Below, in pieces: positions 8,349 through 17,674 of a stretch of DNA of 64,000 nt. The DNA lies in assembly GCF_022919715.1 (NCBI RefSeq), contig NZ_CP095042.1, forward strand, positions 372,001 through 436,000, given 5' to 3'. This DNA comes from Agromyces sp. H17E-10. Lineage in GTDB: Bacteria; Actinomycetota; Actinomycetes; Actinomycetales; Microbacteriaceae. The first letter of the stretch is position 1. Every line of letters starts with the position of its first letter. The notes under the pieces were generated by a model. That model was not told the DNA's origin. It saw nothing but the letters and a program-made list of their open reading frames with translations, and made no database searches. Both the position numbers and the translations under genes were made by a program.

Positions 8349-9338
8349 GTGTCCGGCACCTTCTCCGTCGCAGATTCCGTCCAGCTCGCCGTGGTCGAAC
8401 GCAGTGGTTTCATCGAGTCCAGGCACGCGGGTTCCGCCGTCGTGCTCTCCCCCGAGGGCGAGGTCGTGCGCACGCTCGGCGACGTCGCGACCCCGGTCTT
8501 CCCCCGCTCGGCGCTGAAGCCGTTCCAGGCCGTCGCCGTGATGACCTCGGGTGTCACGCTGCGCGGCGAGGACGCGGCGATCGCGATGGCGAGCCACTCC
8601 GGCACCGCCGCGCACGTCGCACTCGTCGAGGGCCTGCTCGCCCGAGCCGGCATCCCCGAGTCATCGCTCGGCTGCCCGCCCGCGCTGCCGGTCGATCGCG
8701 CCGCCCGCGATGAGCTCGTCCGCCGCGACGCCCCCAAGCGCCGCGCGTATATGACGTGCTCGGGCAAGCACGCCGCCATGCTGCTCGCGTGCGCGGCCAA
8801 CGAGTGGCCGCTCGACGGCTACCTCGACCCTGAGCACCCGCTGCAGAAGCGCATCCTCGACGTGCTCGAGCGCCTCACGGGCGAACGCCCCGCGGCGACC
8901 GCGATCGACGGCTGCGGTGCGCCGGTGCACGCCGTGAGCCTCACGGGGCTCGCGCGCGGGGTGCACAAGATCACGACCGCGCAGGCCGGCTCGCCGTTCG
9001 CGCTCTACCGGGAGTCGGCGGCCCTCACCGCGGCCGCCCGCGAGCACGGCTGGGCCGTCGCCGGTCCGGGTCAGCCCGACACGGTCGCGATCGAACGGCT
9101 CGGCGTCTTCGCCAAGTTCGGCGCCGAGGGCGTCATGATCATGTCGGCGCCCGACGGCACGACGACGACGGTCAAGGTGCTCGACGGCTCGAACCGCGCA
9201 TCGACGATCATCGGCCTGCGACTGCTCGCCGCCGCCGGCGCCCTCGACGACGCCGCGATCGACGAGATGCAGACCGAGCTCGATCTCTGGATCATGGGCG
9301 GTGACCGTCGCGTCGGCGAGATCCGCGCGACCGTCTGA
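8349..9338 (+). CDS. L-asparaginase, Rhizobium etli type II family
   Basis: 329 residues from the GTG four bases after gabT; an earlier in-frame GTG at 8310 would overlap gabT by 35 nt. The family hydrolyses asparagine to aspartate and ammonia and is unrelated to E. coli AnsA/AnsB. Hallmarks are SALKPFQAVAV near residue 50, SHSGTAAHV, and MTCSGKHAAMLLAC with the Ser-Gly-Lys-His motif. No secretion signal is seen, so it is probably cytoplasmic. It is likely cotranscribed with gabT and ends at a strong shared terminator. Confidence 0.85.
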   Translation: MSGTFSVADSVQLAVVERSGFIESRHAGSAVVLSPEGEVVRTLGDVATPVFPRSALKPFQAVAVMTSGVTLRGEDAAIAMASHSGTAAHVALVEGLLARAGIPESSLGCPPALPVDRAARDELVRRDAPKRRAYMTCSGKHAAMLLACAANEWPLDGYLDPEHPLQKRILDVLERLTGERPAATAIDGCGAPVHAVSLTGLARGVHKITTAQAGSPFALYRESAALTAAAREHGWAVAGPGQPDTVAIERLGVFAKFGAEGVMIMSAPDGTTTTVKVLDGSNRASTIIGLRLLAAAGALDDAAIDEMQTELDLWIMGGDRRVGEIRATV

Positions 9339-9380
9339 GGCACGGCGGGCGCGGGCGAGTGCTCGCCCCGCCGATGCCGA

Positions 9381-9428
9381 GAACGAGGATGCCCCGGCGA
9401 GAGCGATCTCGCCGGGGCATCCTCGTTC
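9381..9428. terminator. Strong bidirectional terminator between asparaginase and potC
   Basis: A perfect 22-bp inverted repeat with the 4-nt loop GCGA (stem begins GAACGAGGATGCCCC) lies between two convergent genes. It can serve both strands. Confidence 0.85.
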
Positions 9429-9445
9429 GGGCCGGAGGCCGTCGT

Positions 9446-10348
9446 TCAGCCCAGCTTCGCGAGCCGCTTCTGTCGTGCCGCCCGCGACACCTGCGCGCCC
9501 ACGACGAGCACGAGGGCGACGATGAACACCGCCGACGCGATGACGTTCGCCTCGGCCGGGATGCCGCGCGCCGCCGAGATGTAGATGTACTTCGGGAACG
9601 TCGACGTCGAACCGGAGTTGAAGTTCGTGATGATGAAGTCGTCGAAGCTCAACGCGAACGACAGCAGCGCCGCCGCAGCGATGCCGGGCATCAGCAGCGG
9701 GAAGGTCACCCGCCAGAACACCTGGGCCGGTGAGCCGTAGAGGTCGCGGCCAGCCTCCTCGAGCGCCGGATCGAGGCTCGCCACGCGCGCCTTCACCGTC
9801 ACCACGACGAAGCTGATGCAGAACATCGTGTGCGCCAGGATGATCGTCGTCATGTCCTTCGCGACGCCCGCCGCGAGGAACTGCGCGGCGAGTCCCGCGC
9901 CGAGCACGACCTCGGGGGTCGCCATCGGCAGGAACAGCAGCAGGCTGATCGCCGACCGCGCCCGGAACCGGTAGCGCACGATGGCGATCGCGATCATCGT
10001 GCCGAGCACCGTCGCGACCACGGTCGCCACGATGCCGATGATGATGCTGTTCGCGAACGCCTCGCAGACCGCACCGCCCTCGACGTTGCAGACGTTCAGC
10101 CACTTGTCGAGGGTGAATCCGCGCCACGAGATGTTCGACTTGATCGAGTCGTTGAAGCTGAACACGAAGGTGTACGCGATCGGGATCAGCAGGAAGATGA
10201 ACGCGAGCACCGTGTAGACGGGCAGCAGCCAGTCGCCGAGGCCGAGCCGGCGCGGGCGCACCCGCCCGCCGGCGGGCTTGTTCGCATCGAGCTGCTCGTT
10301 CTCGCCGAGTCCGCCGAGGACGGCGGCCGCCTGGACTTCTCCGCTCAC
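9446..10348 (-). CDS. potC: Polyamine ABC transporter permease, PotC-like
   Basis: 300 residues with six predicted membrane helices and the binding-protein-dependent permease (EAA) loop EEAGRDLYGSPAQVFWRVTFPLLMPG written here in parts: EEAGRDLYGS then VFWRVTFPLLMPG. It forms the inner-membrane channel with PotB and is energised by PotA. The GTG start overlaps the potB stop as GTGA, so translation is probably coupled. A charged, Pro/Gly-rich cytoplasmic N-tail of about 35 residues precedes the first helix. It is the last gene of the potDABC operon. Confidence 0.9.
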   Translation of the reverse strand: MSGEVQAAAVLGGLGENEQLDANKPAGGRVRPRRLGLGDWLLPVYTVLAFIFLLIPIAYTFVFSFNDSIKSNISWRGFTLDKWLNVCNVEGGAVCEAFANSIIIGIVATVVATVLGTMIAIAIVRYRFRARSAISLLLFLPMATPEVVLGAGLAAQFLAAGVAKDMTTIILAHTMFCISFVVVTVKARVASLDPALEEAGRDLYGSPAQVFWRVTFPLLMPGIAAAALLSFALSFDDFIITNFNSGSTSTFPKYIYISAARGIPAEANVIASAVFIVALVLVVGAQVSRAARQKRLAKLG

Positions 10349-11256
10349 AGCAGGTCCTCCGTTCCCGAGCGCTTCACGTAGATGCCGACGAGCACGAGGA
10401 TCGCCGCCATGAGGATGATCGACAGCGCCGCGGCCGCCGGGTAGTTGAGCAGCACGAGGAAGTTCGCCTCGATCACGTTGCCCATCATCTGCGTGTCGGG
10501 CCCGCCGAGGAAGTCGCGGCTCGCGTTCACGTAGTCGCCCGCGGCGGGGATGAACGTGAGCAGCGTGCCCGCCACGATGCCGGGCATCGACAGCGGGATG
10601 GTGACCTTGCGGAACACCTGGAACGGGCTCGCGTACAGGTCGCTGCCGGCCTCGAGGTAGCGCAGGTCGAGGCGTTCGAGCGTCGTGTAGAGCGGCAGCG
10701 TCATGAACGGGATGAAGTTGTAGGTCAGACCGAAGATGACCGCGAAGGGCGTGCCCGTGAAGTGCGCGTCGGGGGCCATCAGCGAGAGCGCCTTGAGCGA
10801 CGTGATGATGAACGACTCGTCCGACAGGATCTGCTTCCACGCGAGGGTGCGCAGCAGGAAGCTGATGAAGAACGGGGCGATCACGAGCACGAGCATGAGG
10901 CTCTGCAGGAGCGGCCAGCGGCGCGCCTTGACGCCGATGAAGTACGCCAGCGGGTAGCTGATCACGAGCGCCGCGACCGTCGCGACGAGCGCGTAGCCGA
11001 AGGAGCGCACGATGTGCGGCCAGTACTGGTTGACGACGTCGACGTAGTTCTGCCAGTTGAACGCGTAGTCGTACACGCCGATGTCGCCGAACTCGCTCGG
11101 CGCCTGGAGCGAGGTGAGCACGAGCGAGACGAGCGGCGTGAGGAAGAAGAGCACGAGGTAGGCGATGCCGGGCAGCAGCAGCAGCAGCGCGATGGGGCTG
11201 CGCTTTCGCTGGGCCTGCGGCTGCGCCTCGGCGGTCGAGAACGCTGCGAAGGCCAT
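10345..11256 (-). CDS. potB: Polyamine ABC transporter permease, PotB-like
   Basis: 303 residues with six predicted membrane helices and an EAA loop (LEAGSDLYASPFQVFRKVTIP in part). It pairs with PotC as the membrane channel. The ATG begins 1 nt after the potA stop, and its stop overlaps potC, so it sits in a tight operon. The first 20 residues are polar and basic, suggesting a cytoplasmic N-terminus. Substrate is inferred from the PotD-like binding protein; family members carry spermidine or putrescine. Confidence 0.9.
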   Translation of the reverse strand: MAFAAFSTAEAQPQAQRKRSPIALLLLLPGIAYLVLFFLTPLVSLVLTSLQAPSEFGDIGVYDYAFNWQNYVDVVNQYWPHIVRSFGYALVATVAALVISYPLAYFIGVKARRWPLLQSLMLVLVIAPFFISFLLRTLAWKQILSDESFIITSLKALSLMAPDAHFTGTPFAVIFGLTYNFIPFMTLPLYTTLERLDLRYLEAGSDLYASPFQVFRKVTIPLSMPGIVAGTLLTFIPAAGDYVNASRDFLGGPDTQMMGNVIEANFLVLLNYPAAAALSIILMAAILVLVGIYVKRSGTEDLL

Positions 11257-11257
11257 G

Positions 11258-12454
11258 TCAGTGCTCCTCGAGCTCCGAGACGAGCGCCTCGCGATGCAGC
11301 GCCGCCAGTGACGTCGTCGACGCGTCGTCCTGGAAACGGGTCTCGTCTGGCGTGTCCTCGAGGCCGAAGCCGTGCTCGACGGCCCAGCTCACCCAGACCT
11401 CGCTGCCGAGCCCGGCGACCGGACCGAAGCCGATGTTCTGCGCGAACACGGTGACGATGCCCTGGCCGGGGAGCTCGATGAGGTACTGGGTGCTCACACC
11501 GGAGAACGACACGTCGACGACGCGCCCGGCGCCCAGCACGTTGCGGTTCGCGTCGGCGATCGGCGCCTCGGTGTGCAACGAGACCTTCTCGGGACGGACG
11601 CCGACGGTGACCTCGCCCTGGTGGCGCTGCGCACGCGCGGTCGGCACGATGATGCGCGCACCGGCGGCTTCGACCGTGATCGCGTCGGCCGTCGTCGAGA
11701 CGACGTTGCCGGTGAACAGGTTGGACTGGCCGAGGAAGTTCGCGACGAACGCCGTGCGCGGCAGCTCGTAGAGTTCTTCGGGTGCGCCCATCTGCTCGAT
11801 CGCACCCTTGTTCATGACCGCGACCGTGTCGGCCATGGTCATGGCCTCCTCCTGGTCGTGGGTCACGTGCAGGAAGGTGAGGCCGACCTCTTCTTGGATG
11901 GTCTTCAGCTCGAGCTGCATCTGGCGGCGCAGCTTCAGGTCGAGCGCGCCGAGCGGCTCGTCGAGCAGCAGCAGAGCAGGACGGTTCACGATGGCGCGGG
12001 CGAGGGCGACGCGCTGCTGCTGGCCGCCGGAGAGCTGCTGCGGCTTGCGCTGGGCCACGTGGTCGAGCTCGACGAGCTTGAGTGCCTCGTGCGCCTTGAC
12101 CATCGCGTCGCCGATCTTGCGGCGCTTGAGGCCGAAGGCGACGTTCTCGATGATCGTCATGTGCGGGAAGAGCGCGTAGCTCTGGAACACCGTGTTCACG
12201 GGGCGCTCATGCGCCCGCGTGCTCGTGACGTCGCTGCCGCCGATGAGGATGCGACCCTTGGTCGGCTCTTCGAGCCCGGCGACGAGGCGCAGCGTCGTCG
12301 TCTTGCCGCAGCCCGACGGGCCGAGCAGGGCGAAGAACGAGCCGGCCGGGATCTTCAGGTCGAGGTCCTCGATGGCGGTGAAGCCGGGGAACCGCTTCTG
12401 GATGCCGACGAGCTCGAGGTCGGCGCCGCGTTCGGCGAATTCTCTGATCGCCAT
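11258..12454 (-). CDS. potA: Polyamine ABC transporter ATP-binding protein, PotA-like
   Basis: 398 residues from the ATG at 12454; a GTG at 12460 overlapping the potD stop as GTGA is also possible. The nucleotide-binding domain shows Walker A GPSGCGKT (45-52), Q-loop FQSYALFPHM, signature LSGGQQQRVALARA, Walker B LLLLDEPLGALD and the H-loop THDQEEAMTMAD. The C-terminal third is the TOBE regulatory domain of the PotA/FbpC group (GVRPEKVSL). It powers import through PotB/PotC. Confidence 0.93.
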   Translation of the reverse strand: MAIREFAERGADLELVGIQKRFPGFTAIEDLDLKIPAGSFFALLGPSGCGKTTTLRLVAGLEEPTKGRILIGGSDVTSTRAHERPVNTVFQSYALFPHMTIIENVAFGLKRRKIGDAMVKAHEALKLVELDHVAQRKPQQLSGGQQQRVALARAIVNRPALLLLDEPLGALDLKLRRQMQLELKTIQEEVGLTFLHVTHDQEEAMTMADTVAVMNKGAIEQMGAPEELYELPRTAFVANFLGQSNLFTGNVVSTTADAITVEAAGARIIVPTARAQRHQGEVTVGVRPEKVSLHTEAPIADANRNVLGAGRVVDVSFSGVSTQYLIELPGQGIVTVFAQNIGFGPVAGLGSEVWVSWAVEHGFGLEDTPDETRFQDDASTTSLAALHREALVSELEEH

Positions 12455-12456
12455 CG

Positions 12457-13671
12457 TCACGAACCCAGCAGGATGCTCTGGAACTGCGCCTGGTACTTCT
12501 GCTCCTCGGCACCCGAGAGCGAGCGGAAGATGTGCGCCTGCTGCAGCGTCTCCTCGTTCGGGAAGATGAGCTGGTTCTCGGCGAGGTCGGGGTCGATCGC
12601 AGCGGCGGCCTCCTTCGCACCGACGACCGGCGTGATGTAGTTCACCCATGCGGCGACCTCGGCGGCGACCTCGGGCTCGTAGTAGTAGTTGATGAGGGTC
12701 TCGGCGTTGGTCTTGCGCGGGGAGCCGATCGGCACGAGGAAGTTGTCGTTCCACAGCGTGCCGCCGGCCGACGGCAGGGCGAACTCCCACTTGTCGCCGG
12801 CTTCGGCGTTGATGACGGTGATGTCGCCCGACCACACGATCGCCGCGAGCGTGTCTTCGCTCTTCAGGTCTTCGAGGTACGAGTTGCCCTTGATGTTGCG
12901 GACCTGGCCGTTCTCGACCTGCTCGCGCAGGATGTCGATGGCGGCGGTGTACTCGTCGTCGCCCCAGTCACCCGCGATGTCGGTGCCGTTCTCGAGCATG
13001 ATGCAGCCCATCGTGTCGCGCATCTCGCTGAGCACGCCGACCCGGCCCTTGAGCGACGAGTCCCACAGGTCGGACACGCTCGAGAGGCCTCCGGGGATCG
13101 CCTCCTTGTTCCAGGCGATGCCGGCGAAGCCGCCCTGCCACGGCACGGTGAACTTGCGACCCTTGTCGAAGTCGGGGTCGCGGAGCGCGGGGTTGAGGTT
13201 CGCGAGGTTCGGCAGGTTGTCGTGGTTCAGCGCCTGGGTGTAGCCGAGGCGCACCCAGCGGGCGGCCATCCAGTCGGTGAGCACCGCGGTGTCGGCACCG
13301 ATGTCCTGGCCGAGCGCGAGCTGGTCCTTCACCTTGCCGTAATAGGTGTTGTTGTCGTCGACCGCGACGTCGTAGTTGACCTCGATGCCGGTCTGCTCGG
13401 TGAAGGCCTGCAGGGTGGGGTAGTTGCCCGCGTCGTCTTCGTCGATGTACGCGGCCCAGTTCGCCCAGTTGAGCGTCTTGTCGGTCGCCGACTTGTCGGC
13501 GGCGGCCGTGGGCTTGGCCTTTCCGCCGCCGGTCGAGCAGGCGGCGAGGGTGAGGGCGGTGGCGCCGGCTCCGGCGCCGGCGAGAAGGGTGCGACGACTC
13601 AGCTGCGAGTTGCGCGCCTGGGCGATCAGCGAGCGGATCATCGGGTCTTGGGGCAGGGGCCGAGGGCTCAC
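12457..13671 (-). CDS. potD: Polyamine-binding lipoprotein, PotD-like
   Basis: 404 residues from the GTG at 13671 (GGAG 7 nt upstream). The N-terminus has a twin-arginine-like SRRTLL stretch, a hydrophobic core and the lipobox LTLAAC, so it looks like a Tat-exported lipoprotein that captures substrate outside the cell. The mature part matches the periplasmic-binding type 2 fold, with NWANWAAYIDED and the segments VPWQGGFAGIAWN and AAIVWSGDITVINAE. It leads the potDABC operon. The choice between spermidine and putrescine cannot be read from the sequence. Confidence 0.9.
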   Translation of the reverse strand: MSPRPLPQDPMIRSLIAQARNSQLSRRTLLAGAGAGATALTLAACSTGGGKAKPTAAADKSATDKTLNWANWAAYIDEDDAGNYPTLQAFTEQTGIEVNYDVAVDDNNTYYGKVKDQLALGQDIGADTAVLTDWMAARWVRLGYTQALNHDNLPNLANLNPALRDPDFDKGRKFTVPWQGGFAGIAWNKEAIPGGLSSVSDLWDSSLKGRVGVLSEMRDTMGCIMLENGTDIAGDWGDDEYTAAIDILREQVENGQVRNIKGNSYLEDLKSEDTLAAIVWSGDITVINAEAGDKWEFALPSAGGTLWNDNFLVPIGSPRKTNAETLINYYYEPEVAAEVAAWVNYITPVVGAKEAAAAIDPDLAENQLIFPNEETLQQAHIFRSLSGAEEQKYQAQFQSILLGS

Positions 13672-13729
13672 GGGGGGACTCCATTCATTGCAAGCGCATA
13701 CGGGGTGGGACGATCCTGACACAGGCGAT

Positions 13730-13740
13730 GCCGATTCGGC
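13730..13740. promoter_or_regulatory. Palindrome in the potD upstream region
   Basis: GCCGATTCGGC is a perfect 5+1+5 palindrome 59 nt before the potD start. A related CCGAATCG follows at 13753 and GGAATCAGT at 13785-13793. The last matches the first nine bases of a repeat upstream of the asnC gene. These may be regulator sites; there is no clear promoter consensus here. Confidence 0.3.
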
Positions 13741-13799
13741 AGTACATGGTGTCCGAATCGTTAACTTCTGAGAACGATGTGCACGGAATCAGTACCCGA

Positions 13800-16700
13800 T
13801 CACGATTTCGACCGCGGATTCGGTTGCGCGCCGGCATCGAACCACGTGATCCTGCGCGCAGGCGAACCGGGCGATCTCGCCCATCCCTGACGGGAACCCT
13901 CGTCGAGCAGCGGCGGGAGTGCCCGGTCGCCCACGAGCGCGCGATACTCCGCGGCGGCACCGCGCACCAGGACGGTGGCGCGCTCGCGGATCCCCGCCGC
14001 GAGCGACCAGTTCGCGGCCCACCCGTCGGCGCCCCCGACATACGCGATCGGCCGGTCCTGGGCTTCCGCCGCTTCGTCGTCACTCCGCGACACCGCAACC
14101 GCGCCCGGTGCCACGGGTACGCCCGGTGCCACGGCGATCACCGTCGCGCCCAGCCGGGCGAACGTCTCGGCGTCGCCCACCGGGTCGATGGTCACGACGG
14201 CGTAGGAGCCGGAGCGTGCGAGGTCGAGCTCCGGTGCGCCGTCACGCGCGGCCCGCTCGCCGACGCCGCCCGTCGAGGTGATCGCGCCGGCCTCCTCGGC
14301 GACTCCGGCCGTCAGCGCGCACTGTACGCGGTGGCCGCGCCACTGCCCCGCACCGGGGCCGTCGTCGGCACGCCAGAGTTCGCCCGCTCCCCCGCCCTGG
14401 AGCAGGTCGGGCCGGGTCGGATGCCGCAGCAGGAGCCGCGACCCGAAGGCGTCGCGCAACTCGTGCGGAACGCCGAGCCACTGCACCGCCGACGCCACGA
14501 CGGCGACGCCGTGCGCGCGTCCCTCGCGCAGCAGTCGGGCGAGCCGCTCGATCGCCGCGGCCCGGTAATCGTCGGGCCAGTCGACGAATCGACGGTCGAG
14601 GTCGTCGATCACGATCAGGCGCGGCAGGCCGTTCGCTTCGTCGGGTCTTCCGAGTCTGTTCGTGAACGCGGCGAGCGCGTCCCAGACCTCGCTGCGCGGA
14701 CCGCCGAGTCGAGCGACTGAGCCGGAACCGTATCGGCGGGCCGCCGAACGTGCGATGGTGGCGAGCACGGTCGATCGTCCGCTGCCGGGCATCCCCGCGA
14801 CGAGCAGATTGCCGTCGGCACCCGGTCGCCACTCGGCGACGCTGCGGCGCTGCTCGGCGGGCAGGTCGACGAGGCCGAACGCGAGGCCGTCGCCCGGCTC
14901 GCCTGCCGATGCTGCCGCCGCCGACGACGAAGCGACGAACGCGTCGAGGTCGGCGCCCGTGAGCAGTGCGGGCAGCGGGTCGAGCCACGGACGGCGTGCC
15001 CGTGGCCGGCCGGCCGCGGCGACCTTCGCGCCCAGCACCGCCGCCTGGTCGGCGACGGCCGACTGGAAGAGCACCGGGTCGCCGTCGCCCCGGTCGATCA
15101 CGCCGCGACCCGGCAGGTCGGGCGGGATCGACGCCGCGGCGTCGACGCCGACGACCGCGAGGCTGTCGGCCCGCTGCATGACGCGGAGCGAGACCCGGAT
15201 CGCGCAGTTCGCGGTGACCTGCTCGCGTACGACGCCGTTGGGCCGCTGCGAAGCGAGCACGAGGTGCACGCCGAGCGAGCGGCCGCGGGCGGCGATGTCG
15301 GCGATCACCGCTCCGAGTTCGGCGAACTGCTCGATCATCGCCTGGAACTCGTCGACGACGATCACGAGCCGCGCGAGCTCGACGGAGCCGGTCAGCTCGC
15401 GCACGTCGCGCGCGCCCGCCCGGGCGAGCACCGACTCCCGATGCCGCAGCTCGGCGCGGAGGCTCTCGACCGCGCGTCGCGCCTCCGACCCGTCGAGATC
15501 CGTCACGATGCCGGTGACGTGCGGCAGGTCGCGGATGGGTTCGAACGCCGCACCGCCCTTGAAGTCGACCAGCAGGAACGACACCTCGAGCGGCGTGTAG
15601 GCCCGTGCGAGCGCGGTCAGCCATGCCAGCAGGAACTCGCTCTTGCCGCTGCCCGTCGTGCCTCCGACGATCGCGTGCGGGCCGTGGCGGACGAGATCGA
15701 GCTCGAGCGGTCCGCTCGCCGCACGCCCGACCGCGACGGCGAGGCTGCCTCGCTCGGGGTCGCGTCGTTCGCCGGACGGCGGCGGGAGTTCGGCGAGGGC
15801 GACCCGCTCGGGCAGCGGTGCGGGCGCGTCTCCGCCGAGGCGCTCGGCGAGTTCGGCGGCCGACGTGCACCAGCCGTTCGCCGCAGCGCGCGACACGAGC
15901 ACGGGCTCGATGCTCGCCGGCGCCGCGCCCGCGGCCTCGACGAGTGCGCGGCCGGGGCCCAGCAGGCGCACCACGGCGCCGATTCCAGGCGGCAGCGACC
16001 GCGCCTCGCTCGCCACGACGATTCGCGACGTCGCGTGCCCGCCGGCGTTCGCCTGGGCGGGATCGGCCATGGAGTCGATCAGTCGCACGAGCGCGGTGGC
16101 CGCGCTCGCTTCCGGCCGTTCCCCGCGCCGCAGGCCGGGCTCTGAACGTCGCGCGTGGCCCGCGGCGTGCGGGAGCCGCGCCGCCCAGGCCCACTCGGAC
16201 GACTGCGGGAGCTCGACGACCGCGACCGCGGGATCGACCCGATGGGCCCAGGCGATGAGGGCGGCCCGCGCGGCCGCCCTGGCCAGTTCGAGCGGACCGA
16301 CGAAGGCGAGACCGTGCGCCGGGTCGGCCACGACGGGTGCACCGACGAGTCGCGCGGCGCTCTCGAGCACAGCCCGATCGCGGGCGTCGGCGATCGTGCC
16401 CTCGACCCGCACCCGGCTGGCGACGATGCCCCTGCCGATCACCACCCGCCCCGGGCCGTCACCCGTCCAGGCCGGCCGCGCCGCGCCAGCGACGAGGGCG
16501 GCCGGAGAGGGCTCGGCGCGCCATGCCGCACGTCGCTCCTCGTCATGCCTGGCGAGGATCTCGGCCTCGAGCTCGGCCAGTTGCGCAGCGCGCGCCTGTT
16601 CCGCGCGATGCCGTCGGCGTCGCCCCTGCCGCCGCGCGTCGAGCACGGACGCCACGGCCACGAGCGGGCCGAGCGCGGCGAACATGAGGGAGTACATCGA

Positions 16701-16865
16701 CCCCGTGACCGCCCACAGTGCGAGCGCGCCGGCCACGGGCGCCGCGGCGGCGAGCAGCGGGAAGCCGGGTCGCTCGGGTTCGGACGGCACCGGCGGCAGG
16801 CGCAGCGGCAGGTGCACGGCGGGCAGGGCCTCATGGCCGGGTACGGCGAGCTCGGTCTGGTCCAC
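13800..16865 (-). CDS. FtsK/SpoIIIE-type ATPase, EccC-like (type VII secretion motor family)
   Basis: 1,021 residues. Two membrane helices lie at about residues 35-78, followed by a basic Arg-rich coiled-coil segment. The first ATPase domain has Walker A GGTTGSGKSE near residue 402 and Walker B LVIVVDEFQAM. A second, weaker one has AGMPGSGRST near 680 and LIVIDDLDRRF. EccC proteins of type VII secretion carry three such domains in about 1,300 residues, so this is a shorter two-domain form. It lies 119 nt after the zinc-ribbon FHA gene at the end of the kinase/phosphatase/FHA cluster. A DNA translocase role is less likely because the C-terminal gamma domain of FtsK is absent. No WXG100 substrate gene is adjacent. 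Confidence 0.8.
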   Translation of the reverse strand: MDQTELAVPGHEALPAVHLPLRLPPVPSEPERPGFPLLAAAAPVAGALALWAVTGSMYSLMFAALGPLVAVASVLDARRQGRRRRHRAEQARAAQLAELEAEILARHDEERRAAWRAEPSPAALVAGAARPAWTGDGPGRVVIGRGIVASRVRVEGTIADARDRAVLESAARLVGAPVVADPAHGLAFVGPLELARAAARAALIAWAHRVDPAVAVVELPQSSEWAWAARLPHAAGHARRSEPGLRRGERPEASAATALVRLIDSMADPAQANAGGHATSRIVVASEARSLPPGIGAVVRLLGPGRALVEAAGAAPASIEPVLVSRAAANGWCTSAAELAERLGGDAPAPLPERVALAELPPPSGERRDPERGSLAVAVGRAASGPLELDLVRHGPHAIVGGTTGSGKSEFLLAWLTALARAYTPLEVSFLLVDFKGGAAFEPIRDLPHVTGIVTDLDGSEARRAVESLRAELRHRESVLARAGARDVRELTGSVELARLVIVVDEFQAMIEQFAELGAVIADIAARGRSLGVHLVLASQRPNGVVREQVTANCAIRVSLRVMQRADSLAVVGVDAAASIPPDLPGRGVIDRGDGDPVLFQSAVADQAAVLGAKVAAAGRPRARRPWLDPLPALLTGADLDAFVASSSAAAASAGEPGDGLAFGLVDLPAEQRRSVAEWRPGADGNLLVAGMPGSGRSTVLATIARSAARRYGSGSVARLGGPRSEVWDALAAFTNRLGRPDEANGLPRLIVIDDLDRRFVDWPDDYRAAAIERLARLLREGRAHGVAVVASAVQWLGVPHELRDAFGSRLLLRHPTRPDLLQGGGAGELWRADDGPGAGQWRGHRVQCALTAGVAEEAGAITSTGGVGERAARDGAPELDLARSGSYAVVTIDPVGDAETFARLGATVIAVAPGVPVAPGAVAVSRSDDEAAEAQDRPIAYVGGADGWAANWSLAAGIRERATVLVRGAAAEYRALVGDRALPPLLDEGSRQGWARSPGSPARRITWFDAGAQPNPRSKS

Positions 16866-16984
16866 TCATCGATACGACCACGAGCACGATGCCGCGACAC
16901 TCGAGACCGCCTCCGAGGTGCGTCGACCGGCGGGATGCGGACCTGTGGAGGACGGGTCGGGCCCGCAATCGACCGAGGACGCCG

Positions 16985-17674
16985 TCAGTCGACCGAGAAG
17001 TACTGCTCGGCCATCTCGACGCGGCTGCCCCGCGGCACGAGGTAGCGTCGGCCCGGCTCGCACCGCAACGCCCCGTCATCGGGACGTCTGACGACCGTGC
17101 CGTTGCTCGAGAACCGATCGGCGACCCAGAGCCCGCCCTCGTGCTCACCGAACTCGAGGTGGGTCTTCGACACCGAGAGGGTGTGGTCGGCGATCTGCAC
17201 GAGGTGGTCGAATCGTTCGCCTGGCTGCGGCATGGGCTTGCGACCGATGAGTCCCGATCCGAACACCGTGCGGGTCTCCCCGGTGCTGAACCGCAGCGAG
17301 AACTGCGGGCGCGCGGGTTGGACGGCGACGCCGCCCACGAGCGGCGCCGCACCGACGTCCGGCACCTCGCCGGCATCCGCGGCGGATGCGACGGCGGAGG
17401 CGGCCCCGACCTCGGAGACTCCTGCGCCCGTGGCTCGAGGGTCGGCGGACGGCGGGTCGACGATCGGCTCGGCGGCGCGGAACCCGTCGACCGGCACGCT
17501 GATCACACCGCTGTTGCGCTGCGACGCGCGCGGGAGGCGGTCGACCCGTGTCGTGTCCCCGGGGCGGGGGTCGGGTCGGCGTCGCGACTCGGGGGTCGCA
17601 CTCGTCGAACTGCCGCACTCGCCGCAGAACATCGCGTCGGCTGGCAGTTCGGCACCGCAGATCCGGCAGTTCAC
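16985..17674 (-). CDS. Zinc-ribbon and FHA domain protein
   Basis: 229 residues. The N-terminus is a compact zinc ribbon (CRIC then CGEC, residues 3-24). A disordered Ala/Pro/Asp-rich linker follows. The C-terminal FHA domain (about 125-229) keeps the key residues: GSGLIGRK, SVSKTHLEF and SSNGTVV, which bind phosphothreonine. The GTG start has GGAG 7 nt upstream and overlaps the stop of the transglutaminase-like gene as GTGA. It probably reads the phosphorylation state set by the kinase and PP2C phosphatase of the same cluster, possibly linking it to the EccC-like ATPase; this is inferred from gene order. Confidence 0.85.
   Translation of the reverse strand: MNCRICGAELPADAMFCGECGSSTSATPESRRRPDPRPGDTTRVDRLPRASQRNSGVISVPVDGFRAAEPIVDPPSADPRATGAGVSEVGAASAVASAADAGEVPDVGAAPLVGGVAVQPARPQFSLRFSTGETRTVFGSGLIGRKPMPQPGERFDHLVQIADHTLSVSKTHLEFGEHEGGLWVADRFSSNGTVVRRPDDGALRCEPGRRYLVPRGSRVEMAEQYFSVD

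Noticed and set aside
13800..16865. FtsK-type chromosome translocase
   Set aside because: No C-terminal gamma domain and two ATPase modules of EccC type in a secretion/signalling context.
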